Below are positions 10,726 to 24,167 of a stretch of 64,000 nt of DNA, in pieces. The stretch is taken from assembly GCA_963920575.1 (NCBI GenBank), contig OY986964.1, positions 18,169,987 to 18,233,986 on the forward strand, in the 5' to 3' direction. The stretch's first letter is position 1, and each line of letters starts with the position of its first letter. A program made the translations under genes and the position numbers. Below the pieces are notes generated by a model that did not search any database, had not been told where the DNA came from, and was given only the letters and a program-made list of their open reading frames with translations. This DNA comes from Narthecium ossifragum (lineage: Eukaryota; Streptophyta; Magnoliopsida; Dioscoreales; Nartheciaceae).

Positions 10726-12304
10726 TGATGAGTGCATAAAAGTGCACTCTGAACAACCGTATAACTATCTAAATTGCTATATCTTTACCCTTAATCAACT
10801 TCTGTAGCACTATTTTTATAGTATATGTTACTTCACATAGTTGCTTGGAAAATACAGGAAATTGGAGCTGAAAGAAGCTGAAAAGATTATATGGGTCAAC
10901 TTCAAGGATTAAACTGTATCTTTCCAAGAAGAACCAGATGATGTGCCATATACTATTGGAAAGCTCTTGAAGTCTACTTTCTGGAGAATTTTACGGTTCA
11001 TGATTCCGAGTTACGTAGAGGAAGTTACAATATTTTTCGTACCAGTGCGCAGTGCTGAATGAATAGTGACGGTCGACCGTCAGATCTCACGGTCGACCGT
11101 CGCGCTCAAAAATCCTCACGGTCGACCGCCAAATCCTCACGGTCGACCATCAAATCCTCACGGTCGACCGTGGTGCTCAAAAATCCTCACGATCGACCGT
11201 AAGATGTCACGGTCGACCGTAGCATCGACCGTGGCATCGACCGTCAGCCTCTGTCAAGAAAAACACTTCCGATGGTCGATGTGAAGATTGACCGCAGCTT
11301 GTCAAAATAAATTATGCACCTCACGGTCAACCGTCAAGGTCTCACGGTCGACCGCCAGATCAGCCTTGAGCGTATAACGGGTTTAAACTTAACCCGAGTT
11401 TGCTAATTCTTAGACCTTATAAATAGGAAAGTTAGGGTAAGTCAAGGGGGACTTCTTGGACGTTTTTAGAGGCTCTTTCTGGACGTTTTCTAAGGGAAGA
11501 AGATGAAGACATCTCCATCCATGGCGGAGTAAGCCGCGGGCATAGCGGACGGATGATCTAGCGAGGACTAGGGTTTCTTGTCCAACAATGGTTCATAGTT
11601 TTAATCCTTATTGTTAAACTCTTTTCTATGTATTGGACCTTCAAAGATTATTTTCAGATTATAGATTCCTATGTGGATGATTAATATTATGAATCCAGTC
11701 ATGCTTCTTTCATGATCTTATAATCCCATAGTTTTGTCTATTGTTTACCGACTTTATCTCGTGAAATCTTTGCTATGCATTGCCGATTGTGAGAGTTGGT
11801 ATTGTGTATTCTTAGAGATCTGGTTAGATAGAGTTAGGGCTTTGTCCCGATGAACTTTTGCTATATGTTGCCTGTAGTGACAGCCGGTATCATATATTCT
11901 TAGGTTTCGGTTGGATGAAGTTGGAACTATAATACGGAAGAATCAATCTTAGGAAGAGACATTTATATATTTTGTTAAGTTTATAGTTCCATATCTTCCG
12001 GTTAAGGTGATTGGGATGTGAATCCCTTAACTGAGTATCTTATGAACCATTGAGAAGAGAAGAACCTAAATCGGAGTGAAGTGATTCCTGAAGCCTAGCC
12101 TTATCAAAATCCTGATTTCTTTCGTTTAGTCTATCTCATCATTACATCTTCGATCTATTTTCTTAACTTTTATCGCTCTTGATTGTTTTCGATATATTGT
12201 TATCTGTGTTTCTGGATCTTTCCTGCTTGTTTCTCTGTGGGTTCGACCTCTCTTATGCTGTACTGCACCGCGACCGCTGTGCGTGACACATTTGAGCGAC
12301 ATCA
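10726..12304 (+). repeat. E1 5' LTR
   Basis: Starts TGATGAGTGCATAAAAGTGC and ends TTTGAGCGACATCA. U3 holds a conserved core shared with E2 and I (ttggaaagctcttgaagtct, then ggagaattttacggttcatg), then the palindrome array, then TATAAATAG at 11418-11426. The R/U5 part is nearly identical to E2. Confidence 0.92.
11068..11370. repeat. GGTCGACC palindrome array in the E1 U3
   Basis: About ten copies of acggtcgaccgt-like palindromes, partly as tandem units (tcctcacggtcgaccgtcaa type, about 21 bp), end about 50 bp upstream of the TATA box. The same array recurs in the 3' LTR at 37158-37475. The sister element E2 has GATCGATC-type palindromes at this place instead. Confidence 0.92.
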
Positions 12305-12309
12305 AAAAT

Positions 12310-12326
12310 TGGCGCCGTTGCCGGGG
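12310..12326 (+). other. Primer-binding site, tRNA-Asp
   Basis: TGGCGCCGTTGCCGGGG, complementary to the 3' end of plant tRNA-Asp (GTC), five bases after the LTR. Confidence 0.9.
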
Positions 12327-13231
12327 AGACGGTTCAGAAAAGCGCCAGAATCAGATTACAGTGATTGTAGACACCGAAAGCGGTAACTTCGTTCATTTTC
12401 TTTAGTCTTTATTTCTTTATTTTGGTTTTGATTTTTCTTCTCTATTAGGATTGTTTTCTTTTATTCGGTAAGCTTAGTTTCAATTATTGCTTTTGCCTAT
12501 TTTCTTTAGTTGGTTTGTATCTTTTGGATTGCGTGTTTGTTGGTGTATGTCTCGGTATAGAGACGAACTAGGCAGATTTGCTAGACGCCCCGAGGGTGAT
12601 TCTGAAACTTCTGATAGTGAGACATATATCGCTGGTCTCTTTGACGCACAATCACAAACTTCGCATCATACTTTCATTATGGCTGAGCACGAGGAAGAAC
12701 AACCTCCTATGAGTTTGCAAGAATACTCGCATCCTACTCGCACTGCTACACCTTCATGCATCATGTTTCCACCTAATGCAGCACATGTTGACTTTAAACC
12801 TGGTATGATTCAGTTGCTTCCTACCTTTCATGGGTTGGAAAATGAAAATCTATATGTGCATATTAGGGAGTTTGAGGAAGTAGTTGCAACCTTTCATTGC
12901 CAACCAGGTGCACTAGATATGATCCGACTTAAGTTTTTTCCCTTCTCACTGAAGGATAGAGCAAAGAGTTGGTTATATTCCTTGAGGCCACGATCTATAG
13001 GATCTTGGGCTGAAATGACACAGATATTTTTCAACAAGTATTTCCCACAGCACAAAACCAATGCACTTAAGAGACAGATTTCGATCTTCACACAGAAGGA
13101 TTGTGAAACTTTGTATCAGGCGTGGGAACGATTTAAAGACATGTTGAATTTATGTCCTCATCATGGATATGAAAGTTGGGGTCTTGTTAGTTATTTCTAT
13201 GATGGTTTAACTATTAGAGAACGTCAATTTA

Positions 13232-16200
13232 TGTCCTCATCTTCCCCTCTTTTCCTGTGGCTTGTGGTTGACCACAAGGGCAATTTGGGAAATTGCGCCT
13301 TGTCGGTCGTTTCGCATCGCGTGTGCATGCGTAGACCTTGTTTGGTGCTTGTGTTTGTTTAGAAAGGTTAGGTCAACCCGAGATCGGAAGATCTGGGCTT
13401 GGACTTGTGTTTCAGCCCAAGTTTGCCTTTCTGGGCGAAGGAGATCGATCCCATTTTCAAGGGAGATCGATCTGGCCTTGCTAGCCGGATCGATCTGGCC
13501 TTGCTAGCCGGATCAATCCGACATGTCATGCAGATCGATCTCACTTGCCCTGAAAGTCCTTGTCGGTGAAGTCCGAGAGGACGGCCACGGCAATGGCCGT
13601 CGCGTCCCTTGTCAGGGGAGGGGAGACTTTGCTCCCCTCCTTTCGCCCGGGTTTCCCAGTTTTCCCACGACCTTCCCCTTCTTCCCCTCTCCTTCCCTTC
13701 CTTCTCCCTTCTTCCTCGCGTGAGCTCTGCTTCTTCCCCTATTTCGGCTGGAACCTTCCTCGTCGCCGTTCTCCTTCCTCCGGCCACCTTTTCTGGAGCT
13801 TGAAGGCTCGTTGGGACCGTGGCGGCGTGAGGAAGATCCTAGGCTTAGCTTCGTGGGTTGAAGCTGTGTTGTGGAGGTAGGGTTTCTACTTTTAACACTC
13901 CGGCTGGTTTTGGAGGTTTTGATATCTGGTTTTGATTTGAGATTATCTTCATGCTTAGTTGATGTTTTCCGGTTTTGAAGCCTTGGGTAGCTTCGTGATC
14001 TTTGGATCTACCTACTCATCAGGTTTGGTGAGGTTTGGTTGCGGTTTCCGGCGGTATTCCTCGCCGTCCGGCCGCCGATGATCCCATCCGGATCGATCTC
14101 ATTGTCACATGAGATCGATCTCTTTGGGGGTGGTACGCCCCGCCCAAGCGGGAGCGATCTCCCTGGGAGGGAGATCGATCCCTTGGCGGTTGGGTGTGGT
14201 GCTTCTTGGGTCACAAACCATATCGATCTCCATATGGGTGGAGATCGATCCCGTTGGAGGACCGAGTTGAGTGCTCCCAGTCTCAAGGCAGATCGATCTC
14301 ATTGTTATATGAGATCGATCCTCCTTGAGGCAGGGAAGACTCTTACTTGATTTAAAGGTGGTTTTGCCCGCGGGGTTGCGTATGTAAGTGGTTTTGACGG
14401 TTTTGCCCTCGGGGCTTACCATGATACTTATCCTGCTGGATTGTTCATCACTTTGTGGATGAACCGGGATAGTGATGACTCCCGGGATTTTGTGTAGAAT
14501 AAATGGGCTGACGGTATGCCCCTTACTGCTTTGTGGTGAACCGAGGGAGTCATGATCCTCGGGAGTGCTTAGAATAAATGGGCTGAAGGTGTGCCTTTGC
14601 TGCGTTGCCTGTTACTGCTTTATATTTATCCTGCCCTGCTCTCCTGTGCATTAGACATGCTAGGCTAGGCTGGGTGGGGTTGACCCGTGGACTCCGATAA
14701 TCAAAGGCTAAGTGGTGGATGCCGTTACCCCGACTTGCGTCCCCATGCTGGTGTCCAACATGGGTAAGGGTGTCCTACAGGTATCGTCTTGCCCACCCTG
14801 TGTCAGGGACCGTCGAAGGTAGTTCAGTCCTCGAGCATTGGCTGTCGGAAGGACGTATGTTGGACAGGAACTGTGAGGACCTGTCCCTCCATTCCTGGGT
14901 CGACCGCCTGGGTCAGGCCCGTGGCTCGTTGTGGACCACAAGGGCAATTTGGTAAATTGCGCCTTGTCGGCTTGTTTCACACCCGCGAATGCACACACTG
15001 ACCTTGTTTGTGTTAGTGTTTGATTAGAATGGTTAGGTGGACCCAGGATCAGAAGATCCGAGCTTGGGCTTACGTTTTAGCCCAAGCTTTGCCTTATTGG
15101 CAAAGAGGATCGATCTCCTTTGAGAAGAAGATCGATCTTTCTTGCTAAGAAGATCGATCCTCTTTGAGAAAAGGATCGATCCTCCCCTTCCAGCAAGTCA
15201 GGGCAGTTGGGTTTGCGAGGACGGCCGTCGTGGCCGTTGCTCTCCGTTGTCAGAGGAAAGGTCTTCTCCTTCACCTTCCCCGACCTTCCCCCTCCTTCCC
15301 CGGCCTTCCCCTACCTTCTCCTTCTCTTCTCTTCCTCTTCTTCCTTCTCTTCTTCTCCCTTCTTTCTCTCTTCTTCCCGGTTCTGGTATGCTCTGTTTTT
15401 CTTCCGGCAGCCCACCTTCAACTCCTCCATTCTCCCTCCTCCGGCCACCGTTTTGGGCGTTCTAAAGCTCATTGGATCCGTGGCGACGAGAGGAAGACCC
15501 CTGATGTGGTTTGGAACCTTGTTGGTGATCAACTCGCGGGGAATCAGCCGAGGAAAGCGCTGCTAGATAGGTGTTCTACCTACATGAGTTAATTAATGGG
15601 TTTAGTTAGATCTAGCTGTTAGATCTTGATGAAATTATGCTGTGGGATGTATCTTATCCATTAGAATAACTGATTTAAGTTTCATGTTAATCAGTTGAGA
15701 TTTGAGTAGGTTTTATGCATGATTAATCTCGGAATTTCCGGTTTTCTGCTGTTCTTGAAGAACAGCCGGCTTGAGGCGGATTTTCCGGCTTGTATGTGTA
15801 TGATCTTGGCTTTTGATAAACATAATAGTTGTAGATCTCTTCGTTATCTTTCTATGCTATCTTAGTTTGTATTTTTACGATTTTCCTACGAGTTTTGGTG
15901 ATTTTTCTCGTGGCATGCGACGAGGCTGGGCTGAAACCGATATGAGCATAGGATCGATCCTAATACCCCAGGATCGATCCTATGGCTGGCTGATGGAGTT
16001 TTATGGAGTTTTAATTAGCCGTTTTGAGTAATGATTTCCCATGAATCCAGCCGTTGGATGATCCTGGATTTTGGATATGTTGATCCATGCATATAGATCT
16101 ACTGGTTGCTAATTTGGATCTTGAATCCGACGTCGTTTGGACGTCGGATCGACGGGGTCAACTAGCAGCTTGTAGAGAGTTGTTTGGGGTTTTGAATAAG

Positions 16201-18122
16201 ATATTATAAGCTCGGATTATAATAATATATTTTTACTGGTTATCGAAGTTTTCGGGGTTGCTTCCCGTTGGAGGAGTTCGCGGTTGACGGTCGTGGTACC
16301 GTCGTAATGCCGGGACCCGCTACGGATCGGCTGGCAGCGGTTGGTAGTACCGCTGCAGTGATCCTGTTAGACTTGTATGTTGCCTGATCATACTATTGCA
16401 TGCCTTATTTCTCTTATCTGTGTATGTTCATTGCATGCATTCTCTGTTGTGCATTAGTTGCATGGTTAGGGCGTGGGTGATTTGTGGATCGCCGTCCCGA
16501 GGCTGGAAGCTCGGATTTAGCCCTAGGACTGGGGTTGGGTAGCTTGGTCCAGGTTCGAATTGTGATGTCCAGTCAAACTTGATGATAGGCTTAGATGACT
16601 GGTACACATGTTGCTTGGTGATTATAGAGGTCGTGTCGGCCTTAAGTCGGATGCTGAGGTGTAGCCGGTGTTCCACTGTGTTGACCCTTGAGTAGAGGGG
16701 TTGCCTACTTAGCGGTGCAGTTTCCCGCCTGCAGTGCCGGTACCTGCTTGTGGGCCAGCAGTGTTGTTTCCTGCTACTGAGTGCGACCAGACATGTGACC
16801 AGCTCGGCTGGAAGGCCATGATCGTGGGCCTTAGGGACACTCGGTGGGGTTATGGGACCCCTGTGTACACCCAGGTCTTACTTGAGGGCGACACTTTTGT
16901 GTCCCCCTTCCTTCTGTGTGACGTAGTGTAGAACCCTACTGAGCTTTATGCTCACTCCTACCCGGGCTGCGTTTGCAGGTGCAGGCGCCAGCTCTTCTTC
17001 AGTAGCCCCTACCAGGCAGGTGTTTGGTGGCGCGGCGGCGTCTGGCGGGGTCTGAGGTTCGGTGATTATCTTTCTACATCTTTTTGTTATAGTTAGCCTC
17101 CTACGGGAATATGATGTATAAACTGTTGTAACCCCTTGAGGTTTTGGATTATTATATTATATCTGTTGGGGTTTAAATTTGTTGTAATATTCAGGGTGCT
17201 TATGAATTGAATTGTGAAATCAGTAAATTGGGGGAACCCCTCGCCTTTATTTCCGCATTTAGTTAGTTTTCGGTTCGCGTCGCCCGGCCCGGTTGGGCTT
17301 CCGCGGGTCGGGGCGCGACAGGAACCCTGGGGGGGAAGTATCGATGGGATCGATGGACTCCCTTGCTAGACTTAGTTTTTTGGTCAGGAGTTAGGGGTTG
17401 TGTTGGCTTTGCTGCTCGGAGTACTGAGAGATGGTAGTCTTAACCACGGTCGTTCCGCCAAGTGTGGAGATCTCGCTTGGAGAAGGGTGTCCTACTAGTC
17501 GCGCCATGTCTACTCTGTGACAGGGATTGTCGGAGTTGCCCACCCCTGAGCAGTGGCTGTCGGAGGGGCGTACTTGGGACAGGAGCCCTTCGGGTTATTG
17601 ACGGGATTTATGGGATCCTTGGCAAGCCTCAGTTCTTGGCACAGAGTTTGTGTGGTTGGTGTTGCCTTCTTTGCGAGAGTCGTAGAGTAGGACCATGCTG
17701 AACTGTTGCTCATTCCTACCTGGATTGTGTTGTTTGTAGGTGCAGGTCCCAGCTCCTCTCTGGTGCTTCCCCGTCGGTCGTCCCGTGGTAGCGCGCCGGC
17801 TCCTGGCCATGTCTGAGGGTCAGGAGGGTTTTGTTTGTGCCTTTGCGGAGACCCCGGTGGGTGTTTATCTCTCTTTTTTTGGAGACTGTTGTTGATCCCT
17901 TGTAAACCTGTTGTACTAGAACCCTTGTTTAACTCTATTATATCTGTTTTGTAATGGATGTTAATAGACGTTGTTCGTTTGCTTCCGCCTTGTTCTTGTT
18001 GTCAGCTGTTTCCGCCAGCTGTCTGTTAGTTTCAACTGTTTCCGCCAGTTGAAGCTAGTACATGTAGGTCTTTCCCCCTCGTGTCCCGGCCCGGTTTGGC
18101 GTCTGCGGGTCGGGGCGCGACA
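13232..18122 (+). mobile_element. A1: solo LTR of family A, itself split by A2
   Basis: Starts TGTCCTCATCTTCCCC (a diverged form of TGTGAGGACC) and ends GGTCGGGGCGCGACA. Without A2 it is 2437 bp. It has no coding region; apparent proline/serine frames come from a pyrimidine tract (13665-13720). GATCGATC motifs lie at 13440-13535 and 14085-14330. The flanks (attta and tgatg) do not form a target duplication. Compared with the unsplit E2 gag a few bases are lost at the site. Orientation is inferred from the palindrome array, which would then lie in U3. Confidence 0.8.
14872..17320 (+). mobile_element. A2: solo LTR of family A nested in A1
   Basis: TGTGAGGACCTGTCCC to GGGGCGCGACA, 2449 bp, with perfect ggaac target duplications (14867-14871, 17321-17325). 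Its start and end are not repeats of each other, so it is one LTR, not a short two-LTR element. Palindromes (gaggatcgatctcc, aaaggatcgatcctcc) lie at 15106-15190 and 15950-15985, a pyrimidine tract at 15285-15375. No gene is seen. Confidence 0.9.
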
Positions 18123-18336
18123 TGATGTGCAATGGTGAATTTTTGCAAAAAGATCCTGATGCAGCAATTGAATACTTGACTGAGTTTGCTGAGAAAGCTC
18201 ATACATGGACTGGACCGAATGCAACAGAAAGTACAAATAGGGCCAGACCACCACCGCAGCAACCAGGTGGAGGAATTTATCAGCTGCGGGAGGAGGATGA
18301 ACTCAACGCTAAAGTGGAGAGTCTAACAAGGGAGCT

Positions 18337-20548
18337 TGTCGCGCCCCGACCCGCGTAGGCCCAACCGGGCCGGGCGACGCGAACCGGAACCTAACCTACT
18401 GCGGAAATTTTGGCGAGGTTTCCCTCTAATCGTAGTGGTTACCCTAACAAGTCATAATCATCCTGTATTAACAACAAGTACAAACCTCAAACACTGGAAC
18501 TGAAAATAGATACATATCCTCAAAACAGGGAAATTATACATTTATCACTCCCGTAGGAGACTATCTATAACAAAAGGGTAAAACGGTATGATCCCCACCT
18601 CTCAAGCACCGCCAGACGCCGCCACGTCACCGAACACCTGCTCGGTAGGGGCGACCGAAGAAGAGCTCGCGCCAGCACATGCAAAACGCAGCCCGGGTAG
18701 GAGTGAGCACTAAGCTCAGCAGGGATACTACACTACGACACTCACAAGGGAGGGAACACAACAGTGTCGCCTCCAAGAAAAGCCTAGGTGTATCACAGGG
18801 GTCCCATAACCCCACCGGATGCCCCTGAGAGCTCTAGTCGTGGTCTCCTAGCGAACTGGTCACACACTGGGTCACACTCAGTAAGGCAGGAAGCGGCACT
18901 GCCAACTCACAACAGGATCCTGGGCACTGTTGGCGGATGACACCGCTGGGTAGTCACACCTGCCACCCATGGGTCCCAAGAGGACAGGGCACCAGCTACA
19001 CCTCGACTTGGCTCGAGGCCGACACGACCTCTAAACATCAAGCAACATCAGTATTCAAGTCATCTAACCCTATCATCGAGAACGACTGAATACTACAAAT
19101 CGAGTCATGGACCAAGCTACCCGCAACGGTCCTAAGAGATAGATCCGGGCTACCCGGAAGCCCCGGATCGGCAACGCCCTAAACAGATGCAACTAGTGCA
19201 CAACACAATGCATGCTATGAACATGCGCAGAATAATACATGTAAGCATGCAATAGGATGTGATGATATAAATACAAAGTCTGGGCACGGCACCCTGCCGG
19301 CCCGGGGTGGTGTACAAGTATTTAAGGTCTACGGACTGCTGCAGTGGTACCACCACCAACTGTCAGCAGTCCACCACAACACCTGCACCGGGAAACAACC
19401 CCGCAAACAACAGCTCACAAACATAGCAGATAAAGCCCTCGGCGCACGCCGGCATGCAAGGCTATGAAAAACTGTAGGGCTACCCGCCCGTTTATTCTAA
19501 ACATCCCAGGAGTCATCACTCCCCCGGTTCACCATTGCCCTACTATAAGGCTAACATGCTTAATCATATGTACCATGTATTAAGACAGTAAAGAAAACTG
19601 TCATACAAAGCCCCGCGGGCAAGACCCACTTAGAAACACCCTTCAGCCACTAAAGGATCGATCCCTCTTCTCAAGAGGATCGATCTCTTTAGGACTTAGG
19701 GAAAACTCGTCCCTGTCAACCCAAGAGATCGATCCCTTCATCAAGAAGGATCGATCTTCTTTGTAGCTAGGGACCGTCATCACTCAACCCAGAAAGGATC
19801 GATCCCACTCAGGCTGGGCATGACACGCCAAAAGGGATCGATCCCTCCTCAAACGGGATCGATCCTGATGGGTTCTCCGGCGTACTTCCAGCGAGGAATA
19901 CCGCCGGAAAACACATCCAAACTTCATGAAACTCTGGGATCTGATAGATCAGAACCCCACGAGTCTAAAACCGGTAAAATCACTGAAAACCAACAACTAC
20001 ATAATCAGATCTAAGCAATAAATCACAGATCAAACCGGAAAACTCAAAACCTCGAAGAGAGATGTCGGTAGGATCCCTACTGGAGCAATAGCGGCTTAAA
20101 TCCAAGCAGCAAGGCCTTGGATCGTCCTCAAACGCCTTCAAAAATCCCAAGATCTGAGCCCAAATCGCCGGATTTCAAAAGGGATTCAAGGAAGAAGCTT
20201 CGTCTGCTTTATAGGCAAACGAACCGACTTATGAAGGATCGATCCTTACCCAAGGAAGGATCGATCTCTCCATGACGATCGCACTTGACTTTCTGGCACA
20301 AGAGGATCGATCTCTTAGCTAGAGAGGATCGATCCTTTTTGTGCCGAAAGCTAAACTTAGGCAAGAACTCAAGCCTAAGTCCGGATCTTTCGATCCCGGG
20401 TCCCACTAACCATTCTAAGCAAGCATTACCACAAACATGGTCAGTGTGTGCACACGCGCGAGTGTGAAACTAGCCGACAAGGTGCAATTTACTAAATTGC
20501 CCTTGCAGCCCACATCAAGCCATAGGAGGAGAGGGACGGGTCCTCACA
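18337..20548 (-). mobile_element. A3: solo LTR of family A in E1 gag
   Basis: On the plus strand it runs from TGTCGCGCCCCGACCCGCG to GGGTCCTCACA, with perfect gagct target duplications (18332-18336, 20549-20553). At 2212 bp it is about 230 bp shorter than its relatives, so it has internal deletions. GGATCGATCC palindromes lie at 19655-19872 and 20235-20340. Confidence 0.9.
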
Positions 20549-23500
20549 GAGCTGGAGCTATTAAAGACCAAAGATATGATGGCAGCCCGGACCTCTCCAG
20601 ATAATGAATCTACAAGGCCGGCTGGGCCGTGTGCGATCTGTCAAGGCATGGACCACCAGATTGATGATTGCCCCACCTATGCTAAGATGAGAGGTGTGTA
20701 CGATGAGCATTGCAACGCTGTAGGCAGATTCAGGAGGCTGTACACTCCTTACTCGGAAATGTATAATCCAGGATTGCGAGAGCATCCAAACTTCAGCTGG
20801 AAGTCGAATGCTCCACAAAGCAACGAGCATCATCAACCGCCACCTAATAAGCCTTTTTCTAACCCTCCTTATAATACATCTGGTTTTCCTAGGCCTACAT
20901 TTAATGACAGTTTACAGGAACTGAAATCTATGATTGTGCAGGAATCCAAGGAAAGAAAGGAGGATGTTCAAGAGATTAAGAGCCAGATCACGAAGCTGAT
21001 CAATTCTTTGAGTGTGCATGAACGAGGGAAGTTCCCAGGTCAACCTCAACAAACGTAGGTATCTAGTGCTGAGCAAAATAATGTGAAGGAGATGAACGAC
21101 GTAACTATAAGAAGCGGGAAAACAACAAAAAGCCCTTCACAAGAGCCCACCGAACCTCCTATTGTTGTTGAAGAAGAGGACTAGATTAAGGAGAACCATG
21201 TAGAGGCCGATCATCCAGATGGGCCTACGCTAGGTGACTTTAAGGTACGTGTCCCTTTCCCTCAAGCATTGAAATCCACTAAATTTACAATGGAGCCCAA
21301 CAACGAGATTTTGGAGCATCTTCGGCAGGTTATGGTAAACCTTCCTATTTTGCATGTTATTAAGCAAATTCCTACATATGCTAAAGTGATTAAAGATTTA
21401 TGCACTATGAAGAGACGACATCATGTAAAGAAAACTGCATTTTTAACAGAGCAGGTTAGTGCATTGTTTCAGCATAGGATTCCTCCTAAATATAAGGATC
21501 CTGGCTGTCCTACTATGTCTTGTTTCATTGGAGAGCATGAAGTAGGACAAGCTTTACTAGATCTTGGTGCGAGTGTTAATTTGATGCCATATTCTGTTTA
21601 CTTGCAACTTGGTTTAGGACAGATTAAGTCGACATATGTGATTTTGCAATTGGCAGATAGATCCACGAAAACTCGATGTGCTTGTTCAAATAGATAAATT
21701 TTATTACCCTGTTGATTTCTTAGTTTTGGATACTCAGACTGTAGTAACTGCAGATTCTAGAATTCCTATTATTTTAGGTAGATCGTTTCTTGCTACTGCT
21801 AATGCTATAATTAATTGCAGGAATGGCTTAATGAAGTTAACTTTTGGGAATATGACTTTAGAAATTAATGTTTTTAATGTTGCTAAGCAGCCTGATGAGG
21901 ATGATGAATGCCAACAGACTTACCAGATTGATTTTCTCACTGAAGAGGAGTTTGCTACAACTGAAATTAATTCTCTTGAATTTAGATTTGGATGAAAATG
22001 TTGATGATGATGGTATGTGTACAAATTTGGAACATTGTTCTTTTGCAGGTCCATGGAATCCAAAATTTGAAGAATTGCCAGAAAAAGGACAGCCACCAAC
22101 ACCATCATCAGTAGAGCCGCCCAAGCTGGACCTAAAGCCGCTTCCTCAAGGATTGAAGCATGCCTATCTTGGTCCAAGTGATACATACCCAGTTATTATT
22201 TCTTCCGCATTAACTGCAGAGCAAAGTGAGCAATTACTTAGCATTTTAAATGAGCATAAATCAGCTATTGGATGGAGTATAGCAGATCTGAAAGGTATTA
22301 GTCCCTTGATATGTTCCCATATGATTAATCTTGAACAAGGGGCTGTACCTCGTAGGGATCCTCAACGTAGGTTGAACCCTACAATTATTAGATTAATCTG
22401 AAAGGTAGTAAAAACCGAAGTGTTGAAATTATTAGATGCATGGATCATCTACCCTATTGCTGATAGCAATTGGGTAAGTCCAACACAAGTTGTGCCTAAA
22501 AAATCTGGTGTCACTATTGTTAAAAATGAAAGTGGAGACTTTGTCCCCACTAAATTGGTGAAGGATGGCATATGTGTATAGATTATAGAAAATTAAATGC
22601 TGCCACCCGTAAGGATCATTTTCCATTGCCTTTTCTAGACCAGATTTTAGAGAGAGTAACTGGACATCCTTTTTATTGTTTTCTTGATGGTTATTCTGGA
22701 TATTATCAGTTTGAGATTGCTTTAGAGGATCAGGAAAAAACTACTTTTACATGTCCTTTTGGTACTTATGCTTTCCGTAGAATGCCATTTGGATTATGTA
22801 ATGCTCCTGCTACTTTTCAGCGTTGGATGATGAGTATGTTTGCTGATATGATTGAGGAATGTATGGAAGTATATATGGATGACTTGACTGTATTTGGTAA
22901 TACTTTTGATGCATGCTTGCAAAACTTAAAGAGAGTCTTGGTCAGGTGTGAAGAGAAGCACCTTGTGCTTAATTGGGAAAAGTGTTACTTCATGGTGCCC
23001 TCAGGCATTGTGTTGGGCCACATAGTCTCTTCCAGAAGCATTGAGGTAGATCGATCAAAAATAGATCTCATCTCAAAGCTTCCTGTGCCAAAGACTGTTA
23101 AAGATGTTAGATCCTTTCTAGAGCATGCTGGTTTTTACATGAGATTCATTCAAAATTTTTCTGCTATTGCTCGTCCTTTGTGTAATCTTTTGATAAAGGA
23201 TACTCCTTTTGAGTGGACTATTGCATGTCAAGAGGCTTTTCAAGCCTTGATTGATAAATTGACTTCCGCACCTATTGTGCAACCACCCGATTGGAGCCTT
23301 CCTTTTGAATTGATGTGTGATGCAAGTGACTATACTGTAGGAGCTGTTTTAGGGCAGCGAAAAGATGGTAAACCTCATGTATTCATTATGCTAGCCGAAC
23401 CTTGAATAATGCACAGATGAATTATTCTACCACTGCGAAAGAACTATTGGCTATAGTCTTTGCATTAGACAAGTTTCGTGCTTATTTGATTGGTTCTCCT

Positions 23501-24167
23501 ATCACTATTTTCACTGATCTTGCCACACTTAAGTACCTACTCACCAAGAAAGATGCTAAAGCGTGCCTAATTCATTGGATATTAATCTTACAGGAATTCG
23601 ATATCTCCATCAAAGATAAAAAGGGTATGGAGAACGTTGTCGCTGATCACCTATCACGGTTGATGGTGGAAGTAGCGGAAAATGAGCCACCAATTATGGA
23701 TGACTTCCCTGATGAGCAACTCTTTTCAGTTGCACGGCTGCCCTGGTATGCGCACATTGTTAATTACGTAGCGACAGGTGAGATCCCTTCCTTTTGGAGT
23801 GCGCAGGATAAGCGTAGATTTTTTTGTTGAGGTAAAGGAATTTTATTGAGATGATCCTTGTCTGTTTAAGTATTGTCCTGACCAGATTATGCGTCGTTGT
23901 GTCCCTGTTTTTGAAATAGAAACAATCATTACATTCTGTCACTCTCATGCATGTGGAGGCCATTTTTCGATGAAAAAGACTGCTGCTAAAATTCTTCAAT
24001 GTGGTTTTTACTGGCCTACCATGTTTCGTGATGTTAACATTTTCTGCAGATCCTGTGATAGATGCCTAACGTTAGGAGCTTTATTAAGAAGACATATGAT
24101 GCCTTTGAATCCCATTCAAGCTGTAGAGATTTTTGATTGTTGGGGTATAGATTTTATGGGACCCTTT

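Larger units (their letters stand above)
12547..21058 (+). pseudogene. gag: E1 Gag, split by three solo LTRs
   Basis: ATG 12547 opens MSRYRDELGRFARRPEGD, aligned with the E2 start. Capsid (IQLLPTFHGLENENLYVHIR, then LKDRAKSWLYSL and YQAWERFKDMLNLCPHHGY) runs to 13231. A1/A2 interrupt it, MMCNGEFLQKDPDAAIEYL resumes at 18122, A3 interrupts at GAGCT (18332-18336), and the rest resumes at 20554 with the zinc knuckle CAICQGMDHQIDDC. A CAG-to-TAG stop ends the open frame at about 21056. In E2 the same region is unsplit, which confirms each insertion point. As in E2, gag and pol were probably one frame. Confidence 0.88.

Noticed and set aside
11068..11370. CRISPR-like repeat and spacer array
   Set aside because: Repeats are short, degenerate and palindromic, spacers are irregular and often related to each other, and the setting is a plant LTR.
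15142..15592. Proline/serine-rich or lysine/arginine-rich frames in family A LTRs (also 13368-13880, 41053-41899, 60521-60949)
   Set aside because: They overlap in several frames on both strands and arise from pyrimidine tracts; no conserved protein feature.
14872..17320. Family A units as complete short two-LTR (TRIM) elements
   Set aside because: Their two ends are not direct repeats and there is no primer site or polypurine tract inside, so solo LTRs explain them better.
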